Below are positions 27,061 to 35,447 of a stretch of DNA of 64,000 nt, piece after piece; the stretch's first letter is position 1, and every line of letters starts with the position of its first letter. The notes beneath the pieces were generated by a model. The model made no database searches, was not told the DNA's origin, and saw only the letters and a list, made by a program, of their open reading frames with translations. Source of the stretch: Nostoc foliaceum FACHB-393 (GTDB taxonomy: Bacteria; Cyanobacteriota; Cyanobacteriia; Cyanobacteriales; Nostocaceae); assembly GCF_014698505.1 (NCBI RefSeq), contig NZ_JACJTD010000029.1, positions 31,218 through 95,217 on the forward strand, given 5' to 3'. Made by a program: the position numbers and the translations under genes.

Positions 27061-27398
27061 AGCTTAATCATTACTTGTAACAACTTCATCTGTAGTAACT
27101 ACAACTTCAGCCGTATTAACTACAGCTTCATCTGTAGTAACTCCAGCTTCACGAATGATAACAAATGCTTAAGTCGTATTAACTACAGCTTAATCGTTAC
27201 TTATAACAACTTCATCTGTAGTAACTCCAGCTTCAGGAACGATAACAAATGCTTAAGTCTTATTAACTACAGCTTAAGCTTTACTTATAACAACTTCATC
27301 TGTAGTAACTCCAGCTTCATCCGTAGTAACTCCAGCTTCAGGAACAATAACAAATGCTTAAGTCGTATTAACTACAACTTAAGCTTTACTTATGAAAA
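27061..27398. repeat. 84-bp tandem repeat with nested 21-bp units
   Basis: One exact-length unit at 27171-27254, one at 27255-27359 carrying an extra 21-bp duplication (105 bp), a rearranged copy at 27061-27170 and a partial one from 27360. The nested 21-bp sub-unit contains CATCTGTAGTAACTCCAGCT. All lengths are multiples of three. The plus strand has an open frame from 27043 to about 27417 with no start codon; the minus strand reads VTTDEVV-like peptides interrupted by a TAA at a fixed position in each unit. Confidence 0.85.
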
Positions 27399-27458
27399 CT
27401 TGGACGTTTATAATTAGTGTTTGTCAGTCAGATGCAGTACAAAATCATATCGCCAAGT

Positions 27459-27486
27459 GTAGGGGCAGGTTACGCCGTGCCTCTAC
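27459..27486. repeat. Dispersed GTAGGGGC-type palindrome, copy 3
   Basis: Imperfect palindrome from GTAGGGGCAGG to GCCGTGCCTCTAC, 15 bases beyond the shc stop; it may act as the shc terminator. Confidence 0.6.
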
Positions 27487-27500
27487 TAATGTACTGCAAA

Positions 27501-29420
27501 CTAATTTTTTCTAATCGCTGTTTGATAGCGACCTAGAGCTATTAAAGGAAAGTATTGTTGATACATATGATACTTAAGATAAAAATGGCAAGGGAATCCA
27601 GTACCTGTAAAGTCCGCCTCAAACCAAGTACCATCTGGTTGTTGAGTTGCCACGAGGTAGGCAATTCCGCGTTCGATACTCTCAAGGGCTAATTTATTAG
27701 TTGCTTCACCTGCTGCCAAGAGGCCAATTAAAGCCCAAGCAGTTTGCGATGCAGTACTATTTCCTTTTCCTTTAAGACTGGGGTCATCGTAGCTGCGGCA
27801 AGTTTCACCCCAACCACCATCTGGATTTTGACATCCAACTAACCAAGCTGCTCCTCGTTCTATACTGAGTTTATGCCTTTGAGGGTCAATCAAGGCTAAG
27901 GCTGATAAAACGCCACTTGTACCGTAAATATAATTTACACCCCAACGACCAAACCAACAGCCTTCGGTTTCTTGTTCGCGCAGAAGATAAGTAAGCGATC
28001 GCTCCAAATTATAATTATCAATTGACAAATCACAAGCACCCAGCATTTCTACGACTCTAGCCGTAACATCTGCGGTGTTCGGATCGATCATAGCTTTCAA
28101 GTCGCCATAAGGGATGGAGTTAAGCCAATCTTGATCGTTATCCAAATCAAAAGCAGCCCACCCACCTGGTTTACACTGCATAGATGCAATCCAATTTAGG
28201 GCACGAGCGATCGCAGCCTGCTTAATTTTTTCATTGGGGAGTTTCGCCAAATGTAGTGCCATCACCACTACAGCCGAGTCGTCTACATCGGGATAAAAGC
28301 GATTGTCAAACTCAAACGCCCAAGCCCCTGGTTTTCCCTGACGATTTTTTACAGCCCAATCTCCGTAATCTAAAATTTGTTTTTGCAGTAACCATTCGCC
28401 AGCTTGCACCACAGCGGGATGATCTGGTGCAATGCCAGATTCTACCAAAGCACGCATCGCCCAAGCTGTATCCCAAACGGGTGAAACACAAGGCTGTACC
28501 CGGTAGCTATCCTCTGTTTCAATACCAAAGTTATCAATTGCTTGTAAACCTCGTTCCACAATCGGATCGCTTGGGTCATAATCCAAACAGCGCAAAGCCA
28601 GCATTGAATTCAACATTGCCGGAATAATGCCGCCCCAGTCGCCTGTAGCTTCTTGTCGCTCTAAAATCCACTTTTCGGCGGCTTTGATGCCTTCTTCACG
28701 AAAAGGCACTAAATTCAAACTTTCTGCTAACTTGAAACCCTGATCAAGGGTGAGGAATAAATCTGTCCAATCGCCAGCTTGGGGTAATTCCCACCGGACT
28801 TGATCAACACCTTCAGCGTAAAGTTCATCTAGGTTGATAGTTGGGTCAGTGATAAAAACAGGTTTGCGATCGCATACAATCAACAACGGTACAGTACTGG
28901 AACGTGCCCAGCTAGACATCTCGTAAATATTAACTGGGAAAGCTTTGGGCAACAGCATTATCCAAGGTGGTAGCGAGGGAATACCGCGCCAGTTGTAGCA
29001 GCCAATCAAGGCTAGGTGCAACTTGGTAAAAATCCGAGTTTTACTGATACCACCCCGTTGGAGAATAAAAGCTTTTGCTCTAATCATCGCTGGATCGGTT
29101 GCTGGTACACCTAGCAGCCTCAGCGCCATGTAGGCTTCAACCGAGGTGCTAAGTTCTCCGCCATCACCGTAGAAAAGTTCCCAACCGCCATGCTGCCGTT
29201 GCTCTTGACGCAGGTATGCTTCAACTTTGTGTAAAGGTCTGCCTTGGTCTGTTCCCCAAATCTTATGCAGGAGAACGGTTTCAGCAGTTATGGTGACATT
29301 GGATTCTAACTCTGCCCACCAATAACCTACCGGATTTTGAATTGAAAGCAAATATTGTTGGCTAGCTGCGATCGCTGTTGCGACTTGATTGACTTTTACC
29401 CTGTCTTGTGTTTGCATCAA
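27501..29420 (-). CDS. shc: Squalene-hopene cyclase
   Basis: 639 residues, normal for the family. The catalytic acid motif DVDD is at 378-381 (FYPDVDDSAVVV). QW-type repeats stabilising the alpha-barrels occur throughout (for example QEATGDWGG, QCKPGGWAAFD, QNPDGGWGETC, QQPDGTWFE). It cyclises squalene to hopene/hopanol at the membrane, the first step to hopanoids. MMQTQ start; the second ATG at 29417 is equally possible. Divergent from hpnB with about 120 bases between; the shared region contains TATCAGTAGACATAG. Confidence 0.97.
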   Translation of the reverse strand: MMQTQDRVKVNQVATAIAASQQYLLSIQNPVGYWWAELESNVTITAETVLLHKIWGTDQGRPLHKVEAYLRQEQRQHGGWELFYGDGGELSTSVEAYMALRLLGVPATDPAMIRAKAFILQRGGISKTRIFTKLHLALIGCYNWRGIPSLPPWIMLLPKAFPVNIYEMSSWARSSTVPLLIVCDRKPVFITDPTINLDELYAEGVDQVRWELPQAGDWTDLFLTLDQGFKLAESLNLVPFREEGIKAAEKWILERQEATGDWGGIIPAMLNSMLALRCLDYDPSDPIVERGLQAIDNFGIETEDSYRVQPCVSPVWDTAWAMRALVESGIAPDHPAVVQAGEWLLQKQILDYGDWAVKNRQGKPGAWAFEFDNRFYPDVDDSAVVVMALHLAKLPNEKIKQAAIARALNWIASMQCKPGGWAAFDLDNDQDWLNSIPYGDLKAMIDPNTADVTARVVEMLGACDLSIDNYNLERSLTYLLREQETEGCWFGRWGVNYIYGTSGVLSALALIDPQRHKLSIERGAAWLVGCQNPDGGWGETCRSYDDPSLKGKGNSTASQTAWALIGLLAAGEATNKLALESIERGIAYLVATQQPDGTWFEADFTGTGFPCHFYLKYHMYQQYFPLIALGRYQTAIRKN

Positions 29421-29540
29421 AAACTATTTAACCTCAACACCCAACACTAGTTATCAACACGGCAATACGATGAAAAAAACTTTTTTGTCTATCAGTAGAC
29501 ATAGTATTGTGTCTGAGTCACTGAGAATTTGCAATAGGTC

Positions 29541-30773
29541 ATGGATGTAATTGTATTAGGATTGATGCTCTTATCCTTGACAATTTGGTTAGGATTACTG
29601 TGTTTTTGGGGACAGTTTTGGCGAGTAGACCAGCAATTAGAGGTTAAAGAAATTCAGCTACAATCGTTACCTGTAGTTTGTGCCGTTGTTCCAGCCCGTA
29701 ACGAAGCTGAATTGATCCCAACCAGCTTGCGATCGCTCCTACTCCAAGATTATCCTGGTTCTTTCAACGTGTTTTTAGTAGACGATCGCAGCACAGACCG
29801 GACAGCAAATTTTGCTGAAGGGGTTGCACATGCTGTAGGTAAACCCCAGCAATTGCATATTATCTCAGGCGAATCGCTGCCTCCTGGTTGGTCGGGCAAA
29901 CTTTGGGCTGTTGAGCAAGGTATAAAAAGCGCTAGTAAATTTGCACCTGACTATTTTTTGCTGACCGATGCAGATATCGAACATGATCCTGGTAATCTTC
30001 GCCGACTCGTTGCTAAAGCTGTGCAGGAAGATTTAGACCTAGTTTCTGTAATGGTGCGACTCAGGTGTGAAAGCTTTTGGGAAAAACTTTTGATTCCAGC
30101 TTTCGTCTTTTTCTTCCAAAAACTCTATCCCTTCCGCTGGGTGAATAATCCAAACAATCCCACAGCCGCCGCTGCTGGGGGATCTATTCTGATTAGTCGA
30201 GAAGCTTTAGAGCGAATCGGTGGTATTCAAGCCATTCGCCAAGCTTTAATTGACGATTGCGCCCTAGCTGATGCTGTTAAGAGGAGTAGGGAAGTGGGGG
30301 AAAAAGGGACAAGGGGGATAAGCAATACCCCATACCCAATCCCCAGTCAAGGGTGTATCTGGCTAGGATTGAGTACTTTGACTCGCAGTTTGCGTCCCTA
30401 TAACTCGCTGGCCACGATTTGGGATATGGTTGCTCGTACTGCCTATACCCAACTGAATTATTCTCCATTACTACTATTGGCAACTTTAGTAGGAATGCCT
30501 CTGATTTACCTAGTTCCACCTGTATGTGTAATTCTGGGTGCAGTTTGGAGCAATTGGCCAATTGTATTTACAGGTTTTTTCGGATGGCTGTTGATGGCTT
30601 TTGCTTACTACCCAACGATCCGCTTTTATAAATGTTCTCCCTGGTTAGCATTTAGTTTACCTGCGATCGCTTTTCTCTATACCCTGATGACTCTAGACTC
30701 AGCACTCCGTCACTGGCAAGGGCGCGGCGGCGCTTGGAAAGGAAGAGTTTACCCTAGTTCGGATAATTTATAG
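29541..30773 (+). CDS. hpnB: Hopanoid-associated glycosyltransferase HpnB-like (GT2 family)
   Basis: 410 residues. An N-terminal membrane helix (VLGLMLLSLTIWLGLLCF) precedes a GT-A domain with VVPARNEAELIPTSL, VFLVDDRSTDRT (DDxS), FLLTDADIEHDP (the DAD metal site) and LIDDCALADAVKR. Two to three helices close the protein (LLLLATLVGMPLIYLVPP onward). HpnB genes travel with shc in hopanoid loci, as here. Between AVKRS and CIWLGLS there are about 20 extra residues (EVGEKGTRG..YPIPSQ) coded by an AG/C-rich repeat-like segment at about 30285-30350, where relatives are contiguous. Confidence 0.9.
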   Translation: MDVIVLGLMLLSLTIWLGLLCFWGQFWRVDQQLEVKEIQLQSLPVVCAVVPARNEAELIPTSLRSLLLQDYPGSFNVFLVDDRSTDRTANFAEGVAHAVGKPQQLHIISGESLPPGWSGKLWAVEQGIKSASKFAPDYFLLTDADIEHDPGNLRRLVAKAVQEDLDLVSVMVRLRCESFWEKLLIPAFVFFFQKLYPFRWVNNPNNPTAAAAGGSILISREALERIGGIQAIRQALIDDCALADAVKRSREVGEKGTRGISNTPYPIPSQGCIWLGLSTLTRSLRPYNSLATIWDMVARTAYTQLNYSPLLLLATLVGMPLIYLVPPVCVILGAVWSNWPIVFTGFFGWLLMAFAYYPTIRFYKCSPWLAFSLPAIAFLYTLMTLDSALRHWQGRGGAWKGRVYPSSDNL

Positions 30774-30857
30774 TTGGGATAAAATTGAATTTCGATATCG
30801 ATATCGATAGTGCTAATCTAAATAAAAGTAAGCCGAAAGTGGTTGATTAAAAGAGCT

Positions 30858-31073
30858 ATGACAACCGCAACACCAAGAAATAATCCTGTTATTGTCCCCA
30901 AAAAGCTGCCTTTTCTGGAGTCCATTTGTTGGCAGACTGCCGATGTGTATCGGTTTACTTCAGAACAAATGCTGAGTCGCTACGAACGTGGCTGGCAGTA
31001 TCACAATCTATTTAATAATCTTGAAGGTGAAGAACTTAATTTTCTTCAGGAACTCGCTAGGCGCTATAAGTAG
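30858..31073 (+). CDS. Small conserved-looking hypothetical protein
   Basis: 71 residues from the ATG at 30858, with a GAG just upstream; a TTG at 30843 is less likely. Sequence features: basic, proline-containing start (TPRNNPVIVPKKLPFLESIC) and a helical end (SEQMLSRYERGWQYHNLFNN, then LNFLQELARRYK). I do not recognise a named family. It follows hpnB by 84 bases on the same strand and could be its partner. Confidence 0.6.
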   Translation: MTTATPRNNPVIVPKKLPFLESICWQTADVYRFTSEQMLSRYERGWQYHNLFNNLEGEELNFLQELARRYK

Positions 31074-31206
31074 GTTGGCGTAAATAATTATCGTTGGAAA
31101 AAGGCAGGGGGCAGGGGGAGAGAGGGTTTGAGCCTTGTTTACTTTTCTTCACACAGTTTGGTTTTATTGTGCCGACTTACTTAAATCCTGGTTGCAAGTT
31201 TCTTTA

Positions 31207-31339
31207 TGACAGTTCTTGAACGCTTAGATTTTGACATACTTAGGAAGGGTTCTGCTGACTTCGGTGGCGGAACCTTTTTGAACAAGATAATATCTTTGCT
31301 GATTTAGAAACACAGATTAAAAAACAAGAAGATTCTTAA
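31207..31339 (+). pseudogene. Possible remnant of a small frameshifted gene
   Basis: The ATG at 31207 starts MTVLERLDFDILRKGSADF; after about 31262 a different frame continues sensibly as RWRNLFEQDNIFADLETQIK and stops at 31339. Joined by one frameshift, they would give a small protein of about 45 residues. The family is not recognised. It could be chance. Confidence 0.25.
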
Positions 31340-31359
31340 ACAGTTCATGCCCAATGCCC

Positions 31360-31710
31360 TTAAATCCTTGAAGCTGTTTGTTTAGTACTAGCTGGGACAA
31401 CAGACAATGGTTGAGCGGCTTTCAATACCGCATCCAGTAACCCTGGAAACAGAACCTCTAAATCTTCACGCCGCAGGATGTTAATGTGGTGTGTCCCTTC
31501 TTTGCGTGTAAAGACTATCCCCGACTCCCGCAAAATCTTGAAGTGATTGGACATCGTAGACTTAGCGATCGCAAAATCAAATTTGGCACAGCATTGTTCC
31601 CCCTCAGTCGCCAGCAGCCGCACAATCTCTAGCCGTACTGGATCGCCCAATGCATACAGCACGCCCGGTAAAGAAATATTTTTTCTATCTGGATGATAAA
31701 GAAATCTCAT
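31360..31710 (-). CDS. ArsR/SmtB-type winged-helix regulator
   Basis: 116 residues. Winged helix: GVLYALGDPVRLEIVRLLAT, recognition helix KSTMSNHFKILRESGIV and wing TRKEGTHHINILRR. Two adjacent cysteines (GEQCCAKF) sit before the recognition helix; this is not the classic CxCxxC metal site but would suit thiol or electrophile sensing (inference). Divergent from trxA, with a 17-bp palindrome between that is a good operator candidate. Probably represses trxA and perhaps the oxidoreductase genes beyond it. Confidence 0.88.
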   Translation of the reverse strand: MRFLYHPDRKNISLPGVLYALGDPVRLEIVRLLATEGEQCCAKFDFAIAKSTMSNHFKILRESGIVFTRKEGTHHINILRREDLEVLFPGLLDAVLKAAQPLSVVPASTKQTASRI

Positions 31711-31747
31711 AGTTGCATTATCTCATCAGGTGGCATATATTTTTATT

Positions 31748-31764
31748 ATTCGATATTATCGAAT
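31748..31764. promoter_or_regulatory. Candidate operator between the ArsR-type gene and trxA
   Basis: ATTCGATA and TATCGAAT are perfect inverted arms around a central T. It lies 37 bases upstream of the regulator start and 27 bases upstream of the trxA start, overlapping where promoters of both are expected. The size fits an ArsR-family dimer site. Confidence 0.6.
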
Positions 31765-31791
31765 TATAGAATTAATTAGGAAGGCAATTTT

Positions 31792-32115
31792 ATGTCATCC
31801 ATTACAAATGTCACAGAAGCCACATTCAAGCAAGAAGTTTTGGAAAGTGAAATTCCGGTATTAGTGGACTTTTGGGCACCGTGGTGCGGTCCTTGCCGGA
31901 TGGTGGGTCCAGTCGTCGATGAAGTTGCTGCTGAATACGAAGGACAGGTGAAATTTGTGAAGCTGAACACAGATCAAAATCCTACTGTTGCCAGCCACTA
32001 TGGAATTCGCAGCATCCCGACGCTGATGGTTTTTAAGGGAGGTCGCCAGGTTGATACTGTCGTAGGCGCAGTTCCAAAAACCACCTTGAATAAGACCTTA
32101 GCACAGCATCTTTAA
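31792..32115 (+). CDS. trxA: Thioredoxin
   Basis: 107 residues with the active site WCGPC at 31-35 (WAPWCGPCRM) and the cis-proline segment GIRSIPTLMVFKGG. It is a full-length, canonical thioredoxin of the m/bacterial TrxA type, a cytoplasmic disulfide reductase. The start is supported by AGGAAGG about 8 bases upstream. It is controlled most likely by the divergent ArsR-type regulator, which would make it a special-purpose rather than a housekeeping thioredoxin. Confidence 0.95.
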   Translation: MSSITNVTEATFKQEVLESEIPVLVDFWAPWCGPCRMVGPVVDEVAAEYEGQVKFVKLNTDQNPTVASHYGIRSIPTLMVFKGGRQVDTVVGAVPKTTLNKTLAQHL

Positions 32116-32209
32116 TCTAGGTACTGTTGTGAGATGCATTTAGTTTGCAGTCTTCTCAGTTGAGTCTAATAAAGACCTAACCCCCAACCCCTTCCCTACC
32201 TCTCCCTAA

Positions 32210-32230
32210 CCCTCTCCTACGAGGAGAGGG
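32210..32230. terminator. Hairpin downstream of trxA
   Basis: CCCTCTCCT and AGGAGAGGG pair around ACG, followed by an AT-rich AAAAATTTTTG. The C-rich sequence before it (CCTAACCCCCAACCCCTTCC) is repeat-like. Hairpins of nearly the same sequence occur near 25596 and at 56788-56810, so it is also a dispersed repeat. Confidence 0.5.
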
Positions 32231-32351
32231 AAGCGGAAAAATTTTTGTGGCTGGAAGGGGAGTAAGAATAAATATGACTCCTACTCCCGTACAGAGGCGA
32301 TTAATCGCATCTCTCCATAAATTCTGTTTCAACTAATGGGGAAAGAGCGAA

Positions 32352-33146
32352 ATGGACTTGAAATTGCACGGTAAATCCGCGTTGGTGAGTGGCTCAACCG
32401 CAGGTATTGGTTTTGCGATCGCCCTTGGGTTAGCTCAAGAAGGTGCATCAGTGATTGTCAACGGTCGGTCTGAAGAACGAGTAGCTCAAGCGATCGCCAA
32501 AATTCAGCAAAATACTCCCGAAGCGAAAGTTTCTGGTGTTGTTGCTGACATAGGCACTGCATTAGGGGTAAAGCAGCTATTTCAAAAAGTTCCTCACGTT
32601 GATATTCTCATCAACAATTTAGGTATCTATGAGCCAAAAACGTTTTTTAATATTACTGATGAAGACTGGTTAAACATATTTGAGGTTAACGTCCTCAGTG
32701 GAGTCCGTTTGAGTCGGCAATATCTGCAAAAGCAGCTAGAGCAAAACTGGGGGCGGATAATTTTTATCTCCAGCGAATCTGGTATTCAGATTCCAGTGGA
32801 AATGATTCACTACGGCACAACTAAAACAGCGCAACTTGCCATTGCACGAGGTCTAGCAGAAATAACTGTCGGGACGGGAGTCACAGTAAACTCTGTACTA
32901 CCAGGGCCAACCCGCTCAGAAGGAGTTGAACATTTTATCACCAAGCTGGCGCAAGAACGTGCTATTAGTCCAGCAGAAGTTGAGGCTGAGTTTTTCCAAA
33001 ATGTGCGTCCAAGTTCCCTAATCAAACGCTTTGCAACTAATGAAGAAGTAGCAGCGATCGTAGTTTATCTTTCTAGTCCCGTAGCATCAGCAACTAATGG
33101 TGCAGCTTTGCGGGTAGATGGTGGCGTTATTCGATCAATTGTTTAG
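32352..33146 (+). CDS. Short-chain dehydrogenase/reductase
   Basis: 264 residues, classical SDR. Cofactor motif GSTAGIGFAIA (TGxxxGIG type), NNLGIYEPK for NNAG, catalytic Ser in FISSESG and YxxxK as YGTTK, then the C-terminal TNGAALRVDGG. The Arg following the second strand (VNGRSEERV) favours NADPH. The substrate is unknown; likely reduces a carbonyl produced under stress. Starts about 236 bases after trxA and may be a separate transcript. Confidence 0.9.
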   Translation: MDLKLHGKSALVSGSTAGIGFAIALGLAQEGASVIVNGRSEERVAQAIAKIQQNTPEAKVSGVVADIGTALGVKQLFQKVPHVDILINNLGIYEPKTFFNITDEDWLNIFEVNVLSGVRLSRQYLQKQLEQNWGRIIFISSESGIQIPVEMIHYGTTKTAQLAIARGLAEITVGTGVTVNSVLPGPTRSEGVEHFITKLAQERAISPAEVEAEFFQNVRPSSLIKRFATNEEVAAIVVYLSSPVASATNGAALRVDGGVIRSIV

Positions 33147-33339
33147 TATTTGAACCACATCTGTGTGCCCTACCACGTGGTCTATTTACTGCACGCAGAA
33201 TTGGATATTGGGAAAACTCTTTCCTTCGTGTGCAACTTTCTCTTAAACGTGGGGGAGAGGAATGGAAGCGGGGTTCTAAGGATAAGTTGCACATAGCATG
33301 AATTTTGAATGAGTGAATTTTTAATTGGGGCAAAGTAAC

Positions 33340-34452
33340 ATGACTACTGATATAAACTTATTCTCTTCTTACCAATTAGGGAATCTAGAACTACCTAATC
33401 GGATAGTGATGGCACCCTTAACCCGAAACAGGGCAGGTAAGGGAAACGTACCACACCAACTGAATGCTACCTACTACACTCAACGCGCTTCTGCTGGACT
33501 GATTATTGCGGAAGCAACACAGGTAACTCCTGAAGGACAGGGCTACCCCGCTACACCAGGAATTCATTCACCAGAACAGGTGGAGGGCTGGAAGTTAGTA
33601 ACTGATGCCGTACATCAGCAGGGAGGGAGAATTTTTCTGCAACTATGGCACGTAGGCAGGATTTCTCATCCTGACTTACAACCGAATGGAGTTTTACCTG
33701 TGGCACCTTCTGCCATTGTTCCTAAAGGTGAGGCCGCAACTTATGAGGGGCCAAAACCCTTTATAACTCCCCGTGCTTTAGAAACATCGGAAATACCGCA
33801 GATAGTCGAGCAGTACCGTCAGGGAGCGGCAAATGCCCTAGCGGCTGGGTTTGATGGCGTAGAAATTCACTCAGCTAATGGTTATTTAATAGATCAATTT
33901 CTCCGCGATCGCACCAATCAACGTACAGATAAATATGGCGGTTCCATTGAGAATCGCGCCCGACTACTGTTAGAAGTCACAGAGGCAATAACTACTGTGT
34001 GGGATTCTAACCGAGTAGGGGTACGTTTATCTCCCAGTGGGACTTTTAATGATATGGGTGACTCCAACCCCTTGGAGACATTCGGTTATGCGGCTCAAGC
34101 GTTAAACCAGTTTAATTTGGCATATCTGCATATTTATGAGGCAACAGAGGCAGACATTAGACATGGTGGGGTAATTGTCCCCACTAGTCATATACGCGAT
34201 CGCTTTACAGGTACACTCATTGTCAATGGTGGTTATACCCGTGAAAAAGGCGATGCTGTACTGGCAAATAAAGCAGCAGATTTAGTTGCCTTTGGCACAT
34301 TATTTATATCAAATCCAGATTTACCCCGACGCTTGGCTTTAAATGCACCACTAAATGAAGCAAATCAAGCAACCTTTTATGGTGGCGATGAAACAGGATA
34401 TACAGACTATCCATTTTGGTCAGCTACTAATGAAACGGTAGCTAAGGCATAA
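33340..34452 (+). CDS. Old Yellow Enzyme-family alkene reductase (NemA-like)
   Basis: 370 residues from the ATG at 33340 (MTTDINLFSSYQLGNLELPN); a TTG 15 bases earlier is less likely. FMN-binding beta/alpha barrel with VMAPLTRNRA, LQLWHVGRISHP, GFDGVEIHSANGYLIDQFL and the terminal VAFGTLFISNPDLPRRL. The active site GVEIHSANGYL and YGGSIENRARLL are intact. It reduces activated C=C bonds of electrophiles with NADPH. Its stop codon abuts an AATTACG-type repeat element. Confidence 0.94.
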   Translation: MTTDINLFSSYQLGNLELPNRIVMAPLTRNRAGKGNVPHQLNATYYTQRASAGLIIAEATQVTPEGQGYPATPGIHSPEQVEGWKLVTDAVHQQGGRIFLQLWHVGRISHPDLQPNGVLPVAPSAIVPKGEAATYEGPKPFITPRALETSEIPQIVEQYRQGAANALAAGFDGVEIHSANGYLIDQFLRDRTNQRTDKYGGSIENRARLLLEVTEAITTVWDSNRVGVRLSPSGTFNDMGDSNPLETFGYAAQALNQFNLAYLHIYEATEADIRHGGVIVPTSHIRDRFTGTLIVNGGYTREKGDAVLANKAADLVAFGTLFISNPDLPRRLALNAPLNEANQATFYGGDETGYTDYPFWSATNETVAKA

Positions 34453-34654
34453 TTTGTAATTCGTAATTTAAGACTTCATGACTGTCTCTTGGGCATGTCG
34501 TAGACAAGTTGTTGATTCTGAAATCAAGAATAATTTTTATTTTTGTTTCATGAATAAATACATTCGCTTGTATCCTAATTACGTTGGCGCAGCGGTAGCA
34601 AGTCTGCGTATCCCAGCAAGGCAGCATCTCCTAGAGAGCGTAATTACGAATTAT
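34453..34654. repeat. Repeat element bounded by inverted AATTACG sequences, copy 1
   Basis: Left end TTTGTAATTCGTAATT, right end TAATTACGAATTA (34641-34653). The right half contains ACGTTGGCGCAGCGGTAGC ... CCTAGAGAGCG, which matches the elements at 44383-44549 and 49225-49316. It separates the alkene reductase and nitroreductase genes. Confidence 0.65.
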
Positions 34655-34685
34655 TTGGTCATAACTCAACTATCAGGAGAATCTC

Positions 34686-35351
34686 ATGAATCCTATCACT
34701 CAAACCCAACCTTTAGATGTACCCAGTGCGATCGCTAAACGTCGTTCCATCAAAACTTTTAAAACAGACCCCATCGCCCCAGAACTGCTCAAGCAACTGG
34801 TAGAGTTAACTGTGGCAGCGCCCAGCAGCTTTAATATCCAGGACTGGCAAATTATTCTCGTGCAAGATGAAGCGCAAAAGGCAGCACTATCAGCAGCATC
34901 ATGGAATCAGCAGCAAATTGTCCAAGCACCTGTGACCTTTGTCTTTGCCGCCAATCCTAACGCAGGCGAACAAGACTTGACCCCAATTTTTGAGCGGGCA
35001 ACTGAAACTGGGGCATGGAGTGAAGGCACGATAAATTATTTTAAAACCGCCGTCCCGCAATTTCAAGCTGGGCTAGGCGACAAGCGACGCGAATATGCCA
35101 TCAAAGATGCGATCATTGCCGCTACCCATTTGGTGTTAGCAGCAGAAAGTTTGGGATTATCGACTTGTTTTATGAACGGTTGGATTGAGGATCAAGTAAA
35201 GCAAGTGATTGGTGCTGAGGACAATCCAGATTTAGCGATCGCTGTTTTAGTTCCTGTTGGCTATGCAGCAGAACCACGCTTAAATCCAGGTCGTTTGCCA
35301 TTATCCTCCAATGTCTCTGTAGACAGAATTGGTAACCCTTATGCAGGGTAG
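34686..35351 (+). CDS. Nitroreductase-family FMN oxidoreductase
   Basis: 221 residues. FMN-binding features: AKRRSIKTF at the N-terminus (the conserved RRS), AAPSSFNIQDWQIILVQD, then AIKDAIIAATHLVLAAESLG and the C-terminal VPVGYAAE. It reduces nitro compounds, quinones or enones with NAD(P)H. A possible GGAG lies 10 bases before the ATG. With the alkene reductase upstream and the Fe dehydrogenase beyond, it forms a set for dealing with reactive carbonyls and quinones. Confidence 0.9.
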   Translation: MNPITQTQPLDVPSAIAKRRSIKTFKTDPIAPELLKQLVELTVAAPSSFNIQDWQIILVQDEAQKAALSAASWNQQQIVQAPVTFVFAANPNAGEQDLTPIFERATETGAWSEGTINYFKTAVPQFQAGLGDKRREYAIKDAIIAATHLVLAAESLGLSTCFMNGWIEDQVKQVIGAEDNPDLAIAVLVPVGYAAEPRLNPGRLPLSSNVSVDRIGNPYAG

Positions 35352-35447
35352 TTTTCTCTAGAATTGGGCATTAAACAATTCCGTTAGCGTGAAGTTTAGC
35401 CCGTGGTGAGGGCTGAGTCAGATTCCCCACTCAACACTCACCACTCC

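Noticed and set aside
30793..30808. GATATCGATATCGATA palindromic stretch after hpnB
   Set aside because: Simple alternating sequence, too short and without context to call an operator or terminator.
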